Shown here: positions 36,813-47,427 of the stretch, one piece after another
Layout of the letters: every line of letters begins with the position of its first letter
Position numbering within the stretch: the stretch's first letter is position 1
Source of the DNA: Ramlibacter pallidus
Lineage (GTDB): Bacteria > Pseudomonadota > Gammaproteobacteria > Burkholderiales > Burkholderiaceae_C
Assembly (NCBI RefSeq): GCF_015070875.1
Contig: NZ_JADDIV010000003.1
Location: forward strand, 682,001 to 746,000
DNA length: 64,000 nt
Direction of reading: 5' to 3'
Position numbers and translations under genes: made by a program
The notes under the pieces: model-generated
Databases searched by the model: none
Seen by the model: the letters and a program-made list of their open reading frames with translations, nothing else
What the model was told of the DNA's origin: nothing

Positions 36813-36818
36813 ATTCTA
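36813..36818 (-). promoter_or_regulatory. putative -10 element for hisZ
   Basis: TAGAAT on the minus strand, one mismatch from TATAAT, lies 28 bases before the hisZ ATG and next to a GC-rich inverted repeat (CGGGCC/GGCCCG). The -35 region is poor (GGGCGG at 17 bases). It would give hisZ-purA a promoter separate from the hfl genes. Confidence 0.35.
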
Positions 36819-36867
36819 CCGGGCCGTTCCGGCCCGCCGCCCGGCCGCCCCGCCGCGGCCCGCCCGG

Positions 36868-37344
36868 TCAGTCGCCGGGCGCGGCGCGGCGCAGCACCAC
36901 CAGCGGCCGCCGGCGGCGAAGGCGCAGCCAGGACACCAGCCCGCCGGCCACCGTGCCGAGCAGGTGGTTGCGGCGCACCGACCACGGTGCATCGCGCAGC
37001 GGCAGCGGCGCGAAGGCGAAATCCGCGAAGCGGGCCGCCAGCCGTGGCGAGGTGATGACGTGCACGGGATGCGGCGCGTCGTGGAGGACGGCCTCGACCA
37101 GCCTCCACGCGAGCCCCGCGCCGCGCGCCTGCGGCCCGACCACCAGCGAGCCGAGCTCCGCCGCGCCGTCACCGTGCAAGCGGACCTGCACGGCGCCCAG
37201 CAGCTGGCCGGCGCGCTCCGCGACGTGGAAGCGTGGCCAGTCCAGCCCGTGGGGGTTCATGTGTTCGGCGTGGACGAGGGCCCGGATGGCGGGCTGGTCG
37301 TCCTCGCGCGCGCGGCGCAGGCGGATAGCGGAATTGGCGTCCAT
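36868..37344 (-). CDS. GNAT-like N-acetyltransferase domain protein
   Basis: 158 residues from the ATG at 37344. IRLRRAREDDQPAIRALVHA, LGAVQVRLHGDGAAELGSLVV and GPQARGAGLAWRLVEAVL (acetyl-CoA loop) identify a GNAT fold; the C-terminal part is basic and unusual (RRNHLLGTVAGGLVSWLRLR). Its substrate is unknown. It stands between the DUF2065 gene and hisZ, which are direct neighbours in many Burkholderiales, so it looks like an insertion into a conserved order. An ATG nine bases earlier is also possible. Confidence 0.75.
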   Translation of the reverse strand: MDANSAIRLRRAREDDQPAIRALVHAEHMNPHGLDWPRFHVAERAGQLLGAVQVRLHGDGAAELGSLVVGPQARGAGLAWRLVEAVLHDAPHPVHVITSPRLAARFADFAFAPLPLRDAPWSVRRNHLLGTVAGGLVSWLRLRRRRPLVVLRRAAPGD

Positions 37345-37415
37345 GCCCGGCATGCTCCGGGCCGCGCCGCCGGCCGTCTTGCAATTCCGCGACCGCACGC
37401 AGGCGGGATCGCGAA

Positions 37416-37604
37416 CTACAGCACGAAGTAGAGCGTGACGAGCCCGAGCAGGATGCTCGTGAGGCCGAAGAAGCGCAGCTGCCCGTCGCGCAGCTGCAGC
37501 AGCCGCAGGAAGGTCTGCCGCCAGCCGCCCGGCGAGAGGAAGGGGAACAGCCCTTCCAGCACCAGCATCAGGGCCAGCGCCGCCCAGAAGACGTCGCTGT
37601 CCAC
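37416..37604 (-). CDS. DUF2065 family small membrane protein
   Basis: 62 residues from a GTG at 37604. FWAALALMLVLEGLFPFLSP followed by GGWRQTFLRLLQLRDGQLRF and a second hydrophobic segment is the DUF2065 (YjeT-like) pattern: two membrane helices joined by a short polar loop. It starts four bases after the hflC stop, the conserved place for this family. A longer frame upstream exists, but it runs into hflC and the family starts here. The function is unknown. Confidence 0.85.
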   Translation of the reverse strand: MDSDVFWAALALMLVLEGLFPFLSPGGWRQTFLRLLQLRDGQLRFFGLTSILLGLVTLYFVL

Positions 37605-37608
37605 TGCA

Positions 37609-38535
37609 TCAACGGCGCGGTGCGGCCGGCGCGGGCGCGGCGGCGGCACCGCCACCGGAGAGGCCGCCGCGGTAGGTGCGGAAGAACTCCACGCCCGCCG
37701 GGTCGAGCACCATCACGTCGCCCTTCTTGTTGAAGCTCTTCTTGTAGGCCTCGAGGCTGCGGTAGAACTGCGCGAACTGCGGATCGCGCCCGAAGGCCTC
37801 GCCGTAGATCGCCGCGGCCTGCGCGTCGCCCTGCCCCATCACGGTTTGCGCATCGCGGTACGCATTGGCCACGGTGACCTCGCGCTGGCGGTCGGCATCG
37901 GCGCGGATCTTCTCGCCCTCGGCGGCGCCGGTCGAACGCAGCTCGTTGGCGACGCGGCGGCGCTCGGCTTCCATGCGGCGATAGACCGATTCGGTGATCG
38001 CTTCGACGTAGTCGACGCGCGTCAGGCGGACGTCGACGATGTCGATGCCCCAGGGCTTGGCGCCCTTGACCACGTCGGTGACCTCGCGCTTGACGTCCGC
38101 CATCATCACTTCGCGGCCGGTGGAGAGCAGCTCGCGCACCGAGCGGCGGTTGATCTCCTCCTGGAAGGCGTTGCGCACCACGCGATTGAGCTGGTTGGCG
38201 CCGGCCGATTCGTCGAGGCCCACGTTGCGGATGTAGGCGAGCGGGTCGGTGATGCGCCAGCGCACGTACCAGTCGATCACCACGCGCTGCTTCTCCAGCG
38301 TGAGCATCGGCTCGGCATCCACCGAGTCGAGCATCAGCAGGCGCTTGTCGATGTAGCTCACGTTCTGGAACGGGGGCGGCAGCTTGAATTTGAGCCCCGG
38401 CTCGCTGATCACTTCCTTCACCTGGCCGAGCGCGTAGACGATGCCGAACTGGCGCTGGTCGACGACGAACAGCATGGAGCTGAGCAGCGCAAGCGCCACC
38501 AGCAGAGACGTGACGATCAATCCGATTCGGTTCAT
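37609..38535 (-). CDS. hflC: protease modulator HflC
   Basis: 308 residues. One N-terminal membrane helix (IGLIVTSLLVALALLSSMLF) and an SPFH/prohibitin domain; FVVDQRQFGIVYALGQVKEV begins it. With HflK it forms a large membrane complex around FtsH that controls access of membrane substrates. The ATG overlaps the hflK stop by one base (TGATG). The C-terminus carries a short Ala/Pro tail. Confidence 0.95.
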   Translation of the reverse strand: MNRIGLIVTSLLVALALLSSMLFVVDQRQFGIVYALGQVKEVISEPGLKFKLPPPFQNVSYIDKRLLMLDSVDAEPMLTLEKQRVVIDWYVRWRITDPLAYIRNVGLDESAGANQLNRVVRNAFQEEINRRSVRELLSTGREVMMADVKREVTDVVKGAKPWGIDIVDVRLTRVDYVEAITESVYRRMEAERRRVANELRSTGAAEGEKIRADADRQREVTVANAYRDAQTVMGQGDAQAAAIYGEAFGRDPQFAQFYRSLEAYKKSFNKKGDVMVLDPAGVEFFRTYRGGLSGGGAAAAPAPAAPRR

Positions 38536-39863
38536 CAGCGCGTCTCCCGATCACGGCCACGGGCGTTGTTGGCGTCGCGGGCGCGCGCGTCCGAGGGCGC
38601 GGGGGCGGACGGCACGGCCGGCGGCGTGCCCTGCACGCCCGGGTCGGCCGGCGCCGGCGTCGCGGCGGCGCCGCCCTGCGCGACCTGCTGCAGGATGCGG
38701 TCGAGGGGCAGGAACACCATGTTGCCGCCCTGGCGCGACTCGACCAGGACCTTGGTCACGTTGCTGTAGATCTGTTGCATGCTGTCGAGGTAGAGGCGGT
38801 CGCGCGTGACCTGGGGCGCGCGCTGGTACTCGACCAGCAGCGACTTGAAGCGCTGCGAGTCACCGGTGGCCTGCGCGACGATGCGCGACTTGTAGCCCTC
38901 GGCTTCCTGCAACAGCCGCGAGGCGGTACCCGTCGCGCGCGGGATCACGTCGTTGGCATACGCCTGCGCTTCGTTCTTGGCGCGCTCGCGTTCCTGGCCG
39001 GCGCGCAGCACGTCGTCGAAGGCCGCCTGCACCTGCTCGGGCGGGCGCACGCCGCCCTGCTGCAGGTTGATGCCGACGACTTCGACGCCGATGCCGTACT
39101 GGTCCAGGATGCGCTGCATCAGCGTGCGCACGCGCGGGGCGATCTGGTCGCGCTCCTCGGCGAGGGCGGAGTCCATCCGCATCTTGCCGACCACGTCGCG
39201 CACGGCCGTCTCGGCGGCCTGGACCACCGACTCCTGGGGGTTCTTGCTGTTGAACAGCCAGGCGCGCGCGTCGTTCAGCCGGTACTGCACGGCGAACTTG
39301 ATCTCGACGATGTTCTCGTCCTGCGTCAGCATCGCCGACTCCTTGAGGCCGGTGGCGCGCACGACGTTGTCGCGGCCCACGTCCACGGAGCGGATCTGCG
39401 TGACCTGCACCACCTCGTGGCGCTCGATCGGATACGGCAGGCGCCAGTTGAAGCCGGCGCCGACGGTGGAGTGGTAGCGGCCGAAGCGCGTCACGACGGC
39501 CTGCTGGCCTTCCTGCACGATGAAGAAGCCGGTGCCGAACCAGATGATCACGACGACGATCGCGATCAGGCCCGCGCCCACGCCGGCGCTCTTCATGTCC
39601 GGCTGGAAGTTGCCGCCGCCCCCGCCGAAGCCGCCATTGCCGCCGCCACCGCGCCGGCCTCCGAACAGGCCGCCCAGCTTGCGGTTGAAGTCGCGCCACA
39701 GCTCGTCGAGGTCGGGCGGCCCCTGGTTGGGGCCCTTGCCTTCGGGACGCTGGCCGTCGTTCTTGTCTTCGCCGCGGCCCCAGCGGGGATCGTTCAGGTT
39801 GAACATGCCCCGGATGCGGCCTCTCAGCCCGGCAAAGGTCAGGCTGCGGGAAAGAAGGTTCAT
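38535..39863 (-). CDS. hflK: FtsH protease activity modulator HflK
   Basis: 442 residues. The N-terminus carries FNLNDPRWGRG and a Gly-rich stretch (about 70-86), then one membrane helix (GLIAIVVVIIWFGTGFFIVQ) and an SPFH domain. A second possible start is the ATG at 39806, just before the conserved FNLNDPRWG. It is the partner of HflC in the FtsH-regulating complex. It lies in the order hfq-hflX-hflK-hflC as in enterobacteria. The C-terminal 50 residues are Pro/Ala/Arg-rich. Confidence 0.95.
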   Translation of the reverse strand: MNLLSRSLTFAGLRGRIRGMFNLNDPRWGRGEDKNDGQRPEGKGPNQGPPDLDELWRDFNRKLGGLFGGRRGGGGNGGFGGGGGNFQPDMKSAGVGAGLIAIVVVIIWFGTGFFIVQEGQQAVVTRFGRYHSTVGAGFNWRLPYPIERHEVVQVTQIRSVDVGRDNVVRATGLKESAMLTQDENIVEIKFAVQYRLNDARAWLFNSKNPQESVVQAAETAVRDVVGKMRMDSALAEERDQIAPRVRTLMQRILDQYGIGVEVVGINLQQGGVRPPEQVQAAFDDVLRAGQERERAKNEAQAYANDVIPRATGTASRLLQEAEGYKSRIVAQATGDSQRFKSLLVEYQRAPQVTRDRLYLDSMQQIYSNVTKVLVESRQGGNMVFLPLDRILQQVAQGGAAATPAPADPGVQGTPPAVPSAPAPSDARARDANNARGRDRETR

Positions 39864-39915
39864 TCGATGGGTACTCTTGTTGTCAGCAGCCGCATTGTGC
39901 CCAAACAGGATGAGG

Positions 39916-41097
39916 TCAGGATGAGGTAGGGGCGGCGGTGTCCGCCTCGGCCGCCGGCCGGGCCGCGGCCACGATGCGCACCAGCTCCCGGCGAAGTTCC
40001 GACAGGCCGTCGCCCGTCAGGCTGCTCGCGAAGACCCGCGGCACCTGCCTGCCCTCGACCTCGAACAGGTCCACCAGCCGGCGCGGGCGCCCGGCGGGGT
40101 CCAGCGCGTCGGTCTTGTTGAAGACGACCAGCTGCGGCACGTCGCCGGCGCCGATCTCGTGCAGCACCCGCTGGACTTCCGCCATCTGCTCGGGGTAGTG
40201 GGGGTTGGCGGCATCCACCACGTGCAGCAACAGGTCGGCATCCGCCGCCTCCTGCAGGGTGGCCTGGAAAGCGTCGATCAGCCCGTGCGGCAGGTCCCGG
40301 ATGAAGCCGACCGTGTCCGACAGCGAAACCGACCGGCCGGTGCCGCCGCTGGCGCCCTCCTCGTCCTGCAGGTAGAGCTGGCGGGTGGTGGTGTCCAGCG
40401 TCGCGAACAGCTGGTTGGCCGCGTAAGCGCGCGCCTTCACCAGCGCGTTGAACAGTGTCGATTTGCCGGCGTTGGTGTAGCCGACCAGCGAGATGGTGAA
40501 GGTCTCGCGGCGCTCGCGCTGGCGGCGCTGGGTGGCGCGCTGCTTCTTCACCTTGGCCAGCCGCTCGCGCGTGCGCTTGATGGCGTCGTCGATCATGCGG
40601 CGGTCGAGTTCGATCTGCTTTTCGCCCGGGCCGCCGCGCACGCCCGCACCGCCCGTCTGCCGCTCCAGGTGGGACCAGCGCCGCACGAGCCGGGTGCTCA
40701 GGTACTGCAGGCGGGCGAGCTCGACCTGCAGCTTGCCGTCGTGGCTGCGGGCGCGCTGGGCGAAGATCTCCAGGATGAGGAGCGTCCGGTCGTTGACCGG
40801 CAGGCCCATGTGCCGCTCCAGGTTGCGCTGCTGGGCGGGACTGAGCGACTGGTCGAACAGGATCTCGCTGGCGCCGGTTTCCTCGGCCAGCTGCTTGATC
40901 TCGTCGGCCTTGCCCTTGCCGACGAACAGCGCAGCGTCGGGCGCCTTGCGCTTGGCGGTCACGCGCGCCACCGGCTCCATGCCGGCGGTCTGCGCGAGCT
41001 GCCCGAGCTCCTCGAGCTCGGCGTCGAAATGGGGCAGCCCCAGGTCCACCCCCACCAGGAGGGTGGCGGCGGCCGGGCGTTCGGGAGATGCGGTCAA
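39916..41097 (-). CDS. hflX: ribosome-associated GTPase HflX
   Basis: 393 residues. The N-terminal HflX domain contains ILFDQSLSPAQQRNLERHM and VNDRTLLILEIFAQRARSHD. The G domain has G1 GYTNAGKSTLFNAL, G3 DTVGFIRDLPHGLI and G4 NKTD. It splits stalled ribosomes under stress. There are 61 bases between the hfq stop and its start; a 14-base GC palindrome (41127-41140) in that gap could stabilise the upstream hfq message. Confidence 0.95.
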   Translation of the reverse strand: MTASPERPAAATLLVGVDLGLPHFDAELEELGQLAQTAGMEPVARVTAKRKAPDAALFVGKGKADEIKQLAEETGASEILFDQSLSPAQQRNLERHMGLPVNDRTLLILEIFAQRARSHDGKLQVELARLQYLSTRLVRRWSHLERQTGGAGVRGGPGEKQIELDRRMIDDAIKRTRERLAKVKKQRATQRRQRERRETFTISLVGYTNAGKSTLFNALVKARAYAANQLFATLDTTTRQLYLQDEEGASGGTGRSVSLSDTVGFIRDLPHGLIDAFQATLQEAADADLLLHVVDAANPHYPEQMAEVQRVLHEIGAGDVPQLVVFNKTDALDPAGRPRRLVDLFEVEGRQVPRVFASSLTGDGLSELRRELVRIVAAARPAAEADTAAPTSS

Positions 41098-41158
41098 ACC
41101 GGGAACCAGGAGGAACGGGGGAAACGCCCGCCGCGGCGGGTGGGGGTGCGGTACGGCG

Positions 41159-41407
41159 TCAGGTGGCGGGGCTTTCCCCGCCTTCGGCCGGCGAGAAGTT
41201 CACCGCCCGGCCGGGCACGATGGTGGAGATGGCGTGCTTGTACACCATCTGCGTCACGGTGTTGCGCAGGAGGACAACGTACTGGTCGAAGGACTCGATC
41301 TGCCCCTGCAGCTTGATCCCGTTGACCAGGTAGATGGACACCGGCACGTGCTCGCGGCGCAGCGTGTTCAGGAAGGGGTCTTGTAGTAGCTGCCCTTTGT
41401 TGCTCAC
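41159..41407 (-). CDS. hfq: RNA-binding protein Hfq
   Basis: 82 residues, starting at a GTG (41407) with GGAGA just upstream. The first residues [20 protein letters not shown] are the Hfq Sm1 start, with Q8, D9 and F11-type residues; [20 protein letters not shown] and [11 protein letters not shown] complete the Sm fold with the distal and proximal RNA sites. It is a hexameric sRNA chaperone. It lies between der and hflX, the usual place. The longer open frame upstream is not coding. Confidence 0.96.
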   Translation of the reverse strand: MSNKGQLLQDPFLNTLRREHVPVSIYLVNGIKLQGQIESFDQYVVLLRNTVTQMVYKHAISTIVPGRAVNFSPAEGGESPAT

Positions 41408-41547
41408 GATATTCTCCGTGTTCTGACGTTGTTGGAAGTTGCACATTACCACAGCGACCGCCTTCGGCGGGCGAACCCAGGCAACCCATCTGCAGCCGCC
41501 GGGGCGGAAATCAAGACCGCCGGGCGCCGGAAGGCGGCGCCGTGGCC

Positions 41548-42885
41548 CTACTCCTTGTCGGCGTAGGGATTCTTGGAGGTGCGCAGCTCGATGCGCAGCG
41601 GCGTCCCGACCAGGTTGAATTCCTTGCGGAACCGGCCTTCCAGGAAGCGCTTGTAGGCGTCCGTCACGTGTTCCAGCGAATTGCCGTGCACCACGATGAC
41701 CGGCGGGTTCATGCCGCCCTGGTGGGCATAGCGCAGCTTGGGGCGGAACATCCCGGCGCGCTTGGGCGACTGGAACTGCACCGCCTCCAGCAGCAGCCGG
41801 GTGAGCACCGGCGTGGTCATCTTCGTCATCGCGGCCTTGTGCGCCTGCGCGATGGACGCCCACAGCGGGCCCAGGCCCTGGCGCTTCTTCGCCGAGATGT
41901 AGTGCAGCTCGGCGAACTTCAGGAACGCGAGGCGCTGCTCGATCTGCCGCCGCACGAGTTCGCGGTTGTAGTCGTCGACGGCATCCCATTTGTTGATCGC
42001 CAGCACCACGGCGCGACCGGACTCGAGGATGTAGCCCGCGATGTGCGCGTCCTGGTCCGTGACGCCCTGCGTCGCGTCCAGCAGCAGCAGCACGACGTTG
42101 GCCGACTCGATGGCCTGCAGCGTCTTGACCACCGAGAACTTCTCGATCGCCTCGAACACCTTGCCCTTGCGGCGCAGGCCGGCGGTGTCGATCAGCTCGA
42201 ACTTCTGCCCGTTGCGCTCGAACGGCACGGAGATCGCGTCGCGCGTGGTGCCCGGCAGGTCGAACGCCACGAGGCGCTCCTCGCCCAGCCAGGCGTTGAT
42301 CAGCGTCGACTTGCCGACGTTGGGGCGGCCGGCGACCGCCAGCTTGATGATGCCGCTCTGCTGTTCCTCGGCGGCGTCATCCTCCTCCGGCAGGTTCAGG
42401 GGCTCGAAGGCGGCGTCGACCAAGCTGCGGATGCCCTGCCCGTGGGCCGCGGACACGGCGTGGATCTCGCCCAGGCCCAGCTCGTAGAACTCGGCCAGCT
42501 GCACGCCTTCCAGCATGCCTTCGGCCTTGTTCGCGGCCAGCACCGTGGGCTTGCCGAGGCGGCGCAGGTAGTTGGCGATGTCGTGGTCCTGCGCGGACAG
42601 GCCGGCGCGCGCATCGACCACGAAGACGACGACGTCCGCCTCGGCGACGGCCTGCTGCGTCTGCTTGGCCATCTCCTTGTAGATGCCCGACTCGGCCGTC
42701 GGCTCGAAGCCGCCGGTGTCGATGACGATGAACTCGTAGCGGCCGTGGCGGGCGTTTCCGTAGTGCCGGTCGCGGGTGAGGCCCGCGTAGTCCGCCACGA
42801 TCGCGTCGCGCGACTTGGTCAGCCGGTTGAACAGCGTCGATTTCCCGACGTTGGGGCGGCCCACGAGGGCCATCACCGGCTTCAT
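41548..42885 (-). CDS. der: ribosome biogenesis GTPase Der (EngA)
   Basis: 445 residues. Two tandem G domains: G1 [14 protein letters not shown] near residue 8 with NKAEG, and G1 [14 protein letters not shown] near 186 with [11 protein letters not shown] and NKWD. A KH-like domain follows with [20 protein letters not shown]. It is essential for 50S subunit assembly. It lies 12 bases after the bamB stop. Confidence 0.97.
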   Translation of the reverse strand: MKPVMALVGRPNVGKSTLFNRLTKSRDAIVADYAGLTRDRHYGNARHGRYEFIVIDTGGFEPTAESGIYKEMAKQTQQAVAEADVVVFVVDARAGLSAQDHDIANYLRRLGKPTVLAANKAEGMLEGVQLAEFYELGLGEIHAVSAAHGQGIRSLVDAAFEPLNLPEEDDAAEEQQSGIIKLAVAGRPNVGKSTLINAWLGEERLVAFDLPGTTRDAISVPFERNGQKFELIDTAGLRRKGKVFEAIEKFSVVKTLQAIESANVVLLLLDATQGVTDQDAHIAGYILESGRAVVLAINKWDAVDDYNRELVRRQIEQRLAFLKFAELHYISAKKRQGLGPLWASIAQAHKAAMTKMTTPVLTRLLLEAVQFQSPKRAGMFRPKLRYAHQGGMNPPVIVVHGNSLEHVTDAYKRFLEGRFRKEFNLVGTPLRIELRTSKNPYADKE

Positions 42886-42897
42886 TGCAGACTTTCT

Positions 42898-44070
42898 TTA
42901 CTGGGGGACGAACCCGTACACGCCCCCGTTGCGGGTCACGACGATGAGGGTGTTGCCGGCCGCCACCGGGGCGGAGGCGATGGCCGAGCCGTCCGTGGAC
43001 AGCCGGGTGAGCAGCGTGCCGTCCTCGCGGTTGAGCATGTGCACGAAGCCGAAGTCGTCGCCGACCACCACCGAGCGGCCGAGGGCGAGGGGCGTCCCGA
43101 GGCCGCGGTGCAGCAGGCGCTCGTTCACCCAGGCGCGCTGGCCGCTGTCACGCCGCCAGGACACCACGCGGCTGTCCGATTCGGTGCCGAACACGTTGGC
43201 GCCGTCGCCATGCACGCCTTCGGCGCCGTTGGCGCGCTGGGTCCAGGCGAGCTGGCCGCGGGCCGTGTCGACGCAGCCGACGGCGGCCTGGAAGGCACGG
43301 GCGCAGACCGAGTCGCCGACGCGGCTGACGCTGCCGACCAGGTCGACCAGCCGCTCGATGTCGTTGATGCCGCGCGCGGTGGCGATCGGCGCTTCCCAGC
43401 GGATGCTGCCGTTGAGGGGGTTCAGGCCGGCCAGCCGGCCGCCCTGCCCCACCACCAGCGTGTCGCCCACGGCGAGGATCACGCCGGCCTGGCGCAGCAC
43501 CAGCGGCTCGCCCGGGCGGGCCTGGTTCCACAGGCGGCGCCCCGTCGCGCCGTCGAAGGCCGTGACGGAACGGTCGCCGCCGAGCACGAAGACGCGCGCG
43601 CCGGCCACCAGGGGCGGCGTGTACGAGAGCGCGCCCAGCTTCTGGCGCCACAGTTCACGGCCGCCGCTGAAGGTCACCAGGTCGTTGTCGCGGGTGACCA
43701 CCGCGGCGGTGGTCCCGTCGAAGCCGACCCCGGCGGCCAGCGCCGACCGCGCGCTGGCGCGCCACTGCTCGCGGCCGGTGGCGGCGTCGAGCGTCACCAC
43801 GGTGCCGTCGCTCGCGGCGAGCGCGGCGGTGTTGCCGCTGACGGCAACGACCATGGGGAAGTCCACCGTTCCCAGGCGCGCCGTCCATGCCTGGCGCACG
43901 CCGAGCAGATTCGGGTTGGCCTGCAGTTCGGCCGGCTTCGGTTTCTCCGCGGCGGTGTTGAAGAACGGCAGCGAGAAGGACGGCGGCAGCACGGAGCAGC
44001 CCGCCAGCAGGACCAGGGTGGCGACCGCCGAGGCGGCACGCAGGGAAGGAACCAGGTTCAGCACGTTCAT
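42898..44070 (-). CDS. bamB: outer membrane assembly lipoprotein BamB
   Basis: 390 residues. A lipoprotein signal ends in LLAGC (C25). The remainder is an eight-bladed beta-propeller of PQQ-like repeats, each with the pattern T-x-x-A-x-D-x-x-x-G-x-x-x-W (TLDAATGREQWRASA; AFDGATGRRLWNQA; GLNPLNGSIRWEA). BamB supports insertion of outer-membrane proteins with BamA and BamD. Its start overlaps the stop of the YfgM-like gene (ATGA). Confidence 0.95.
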   Translation of the reverse strand: MNVLNLVPSLRAASAVATLVLLAGCSVLPPSFSLPFFNTAAEKPKPAELQANPNLLGVRQAWTARLGTVDFPMVVAVSGNTAALAASDGTVVTLDAATGREQWRASARSALAAGVGFDGTTAAVVTRDNDLVTFSGGRELWRQKLGALSYTPPLVAGARVFVLGGDRSVTAFDGATGRRLWNQARPGEPLVLRQAGVILAVGDTLVVGQGGRLAGLNPLNGSIRWEAPIATARGINDIERLVDLVGSVSRVGDSVCARAFQAAVGCVDTARGQLAWTQRANGAEGVHGDGANVFGTESDSRVVSWRRDSGQRAWVNERLLHRGLGTPLALGRSVVVGDDFGFVHMLNREDGTLLTRLSTDGSAIASAPVAAGNTLIVVTRNGGVYGFVPQ

Positions 44071-44741
44071 GACTTGGCCGTCTCCGCGGGCGCCTTGAGG
44101 GTCTGGACGTCCACGCCCAGCGCGGTCAGCTTGACCTCGACGAGGCTGCGGTACTGGGCGTCGGCGCCCAGCCCCTGCCAGGCCTTGGTGTACTCGGCCT
44201 TCGCCTGGTCGTTCTTGCCTTGCAGCTTGAGGATGTCGCCGCGACGGTCCGCCGCGAGCGGCTCGAAGGCGGCCGGCATGTCCGTGAGCTGCTTCAGTGC
44301 CTCGTCGTAGGACTTGGCTTCGACCAGCAACGCGGCCAGGCGCAGCCGGGCCAGCGCCTGGTAGCCCTCGTCGCCGGCCTTCTCGGCCACGCCCTGCAGC
44401 GCGGCGCGCGCGGCATCCGCCTTGCCCTGCTGCACCAGGAACTTGGCGCCCAGCAGGGCGGCCTGCTGCGCGTACGCCGTGCGGCCGAACTTGTCCTGCA
44501 CGTCCTTGACGGCCTGTTCCACGCGGGCGGCGTCACCCGAGCCGACGGCCCGCTCGACCTCGTCGTACAGCACGGCGGCCTGCACCGCCTGCTGCCGCTG
44601 CCAGTACTGCCAGCCGTTCCAGGCGGCGAAGGCGCCGAGCACGGCGATGAGGAACCACGTGATCAGGTTCCCCCACTGCTTCCAGAAGTGCTTGAGCTCG
44701 TCAAGCTGTTCCTGTTCTTCGAGGTCGAGATGTCTTGCCAT
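44067..44741 (-). CDS. YfgM-like tetratricopeptide membrane protein
   Basis: 224 residues. LDLEEQEQLDELKHFWKQWG is the conserved YfgM N-terminus, followed by one membrane helix (LITWFLIAVLGAFAAWNGW) and TPR-like helical repeats in the periplasm. YfgM associates with the Sec translocon and the chaperone PpiD. It is placed between hisS and bamB as in other Proteobacteria and overlaps bamB by four bases. Confidence 0.9.
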   Translation of the reverse strand: MARHLDLEEQEQLDELKHFWKQWGNLITWFLIAVLGAFAAWNGWQYWQRQQAVQAAVLYDEVERAVGSGDAARVEQAVKDVQDKFGRTAYAQQAALLGAKFLVQQGKADAARAALQGVAEKAGDEGYQALARLRLAALLVEAKSYDEALKQLTDMPAAFEPLAADRRGDILKLQGKNDQAKAEYTKAWQGLGADAQYRSLVEVKLTALGVDVQTLKAPAETAKS

Positions 44742-44792
44742 GTATGCCCGGTGGGGTGCGTTGTGCTGCCCGGTTGTGACGGGCGATTGTAG

Positions 44793-46139
44793 TTACCTCA
44801 GCGAGGCGGCCCAGGAAGCCGCGTCGGCGAGCGGCCGCAGCGCCTGCGCGCCGGTGCCGTCGCGCAGGGACTTCACCGTGACCTGCCCTTGCGCGAGCTC
44901 GTCGGGGCCGAACACCAGCGCGTAGCGCGCGCCGCTGCCGTCCGCCTTCTTGAACTGCGACTTCATGCTGCCCGGCCCGTCCGGTCCGCCGGCATGCTGC
45001 ACCACGCGCACGCCGGCGGCCCGCAGGGCTTCCAGCGTGGCGGCGACCTGCGGCAGCGGAACGCCGGCAGGGACGACCGCATAGGCGTCGGGCGCGTGGT
45101 CGGGAACGGCGACCTTCAGCTCCTGCAGCAGCAGGAGCAGGCGCTCGATGCCGAGGCCGAAGCCCACCGCAGGCGCCGGCTTGCCGCCCAGCTGCGCGAT
45201 GAGGCCGTCGTAGCGGCCGCCGCCGCACACGGTGCCCTGCGAGCCGAGCTGGTCCGTGACCCACTCGAACACCGTCAGGTTGTAGTAGTCCATGCCGCGC
45301 ACCAGCCGCGGGTTCACGCGGTATTCCAGGCCGACCGCGTCCAGCATCGCGCGCACCGCGTCGAAGTGGGCCCGCGAAGCCTCGCCGAGGAAGTCGATCA
45401 GCCTGGGCGCGCCTTCGATCACCGGCTGCATCGCCGGCACCTTGCTGTCCAGGATGCGCAGCGGGTTGCTGTGCAGGCGGCGCTGGGCCTCGGCATCCAG
45501 CACGGTCGCGTGCTGCTCCAGGTAGCGCACCAGCGCCTCGCGGTGCGCCTTGCGCTCCTCGGGCTGGCCGAGCGAGTTCAGTTCGAGCCGCACGTCGCGT
45601 CCTTCGACCAGGCCGAGCTCGCGCCAAAGGGCACGTGCGACCAGGATCATCTCGGCATCGACATCGGGGCCGGCGAAGCCCAGGGCCTCGACGTCGAGCT
45701 GGTGGAACTGGCGGTAGCGGCCCTTCTGCGGACGCTCGTGGCGGAACATGGGACCCACCGTCCACAGGCGCAACGGGCCGTTGTACAGCGCGTTGTGCTC
45801 GATCATCGCGCGCACGATGCCCGCGGTGGCCTCGGGGCGCAGCGTGAGCCGGTCGTCGTTCATGCTGTCGACGAAGGAGTACATCTCCTTCTCGACGATG
45901 TCCGTCACCTCGCCCAGCCCGCGCACGAACAGCGCCGTGGGCTCGACGATGGGCGTCAGCAGGTACTGGTAGCCGTAGCGGGCGAGCACGGTGCGCACGA
46001 CCGATTCGAACCACTGCCACAGCGCGGAATCCGGCAGCCGCTCGGTGCGCGGCACCGACGGCGGCAGGATGTCGTTCATGCCCTTGACGGCAACGATCTT
46101 CTCCGCCTTCTTCGCGGCGGTGCTGGTTTCCATGGTCAT
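44793..46139 (-). CDS. hisS: histidine--tRNA ligase
   Basis: 448 residues. A class II synthetase: the N-terminal [15 protein letters not shown], motif 2 with [18 protein letters not shown], the histidine-specific [20 protein letters not shown] and motif 3 [14 protein letters not shown], then the anticodon-binding domain. The N-terminal 14 residues are an extension beyond the usual start. The start lies five bases after the ispG stop. A paralogue without activity, hisZ, is 8 kb away. Confidence 0.96.
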   Translation of the reverse strand: MTMETSTAAKKAEKIVAVKGMNDILPPSVPRTERLPDSALWQWFESVVRTVLARYGYQYLLTPIVEPTALFVRGLGEVTDIVEKEMYSFVDSMNDDRLTLRPEATAGIVRAMIEHNALYNGPLRLWTVGPMFRHERPQKGRYRQFHQLDVEALGFAGPDVDAEMILVARALWRELGLVEGRDVRLELNSLGQPEERKAHREALVRYLEQHATVLDAEAQRRLHSNPLRILDSKVPAMQPVIEGAPRLIDFLGEASRAHFDAVRAMLDAVGLEYRVNPRLVRGMDYYNLTVFEWVTDQLGSQGTVCGGGRYDGLIAQLGGKPAPAVGFGLGIERLLLLLQELKVAVPDHAPDAYAVVPAGVPLPQVAATLEALRAAGVRVVQHAGGPDGPGSMKSQFKKADGSGARYALVFGPDELAQGQVTVKSLRDGTGAQALRPLADAASWAASLR

Positions 46140-46144
46140 GGCGC

Positions 46145-47419
<1,275 letters not shown>

Positions 47420-47427
47420 GGTGGGAA

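Noticed and set aside
41408..41989. N-terminal extension of the Hfq frame
   Set aside because: Hfq begins at the GTG at 41407 with a ribosome binding site; the upstream frame overlaps der and is not coding.
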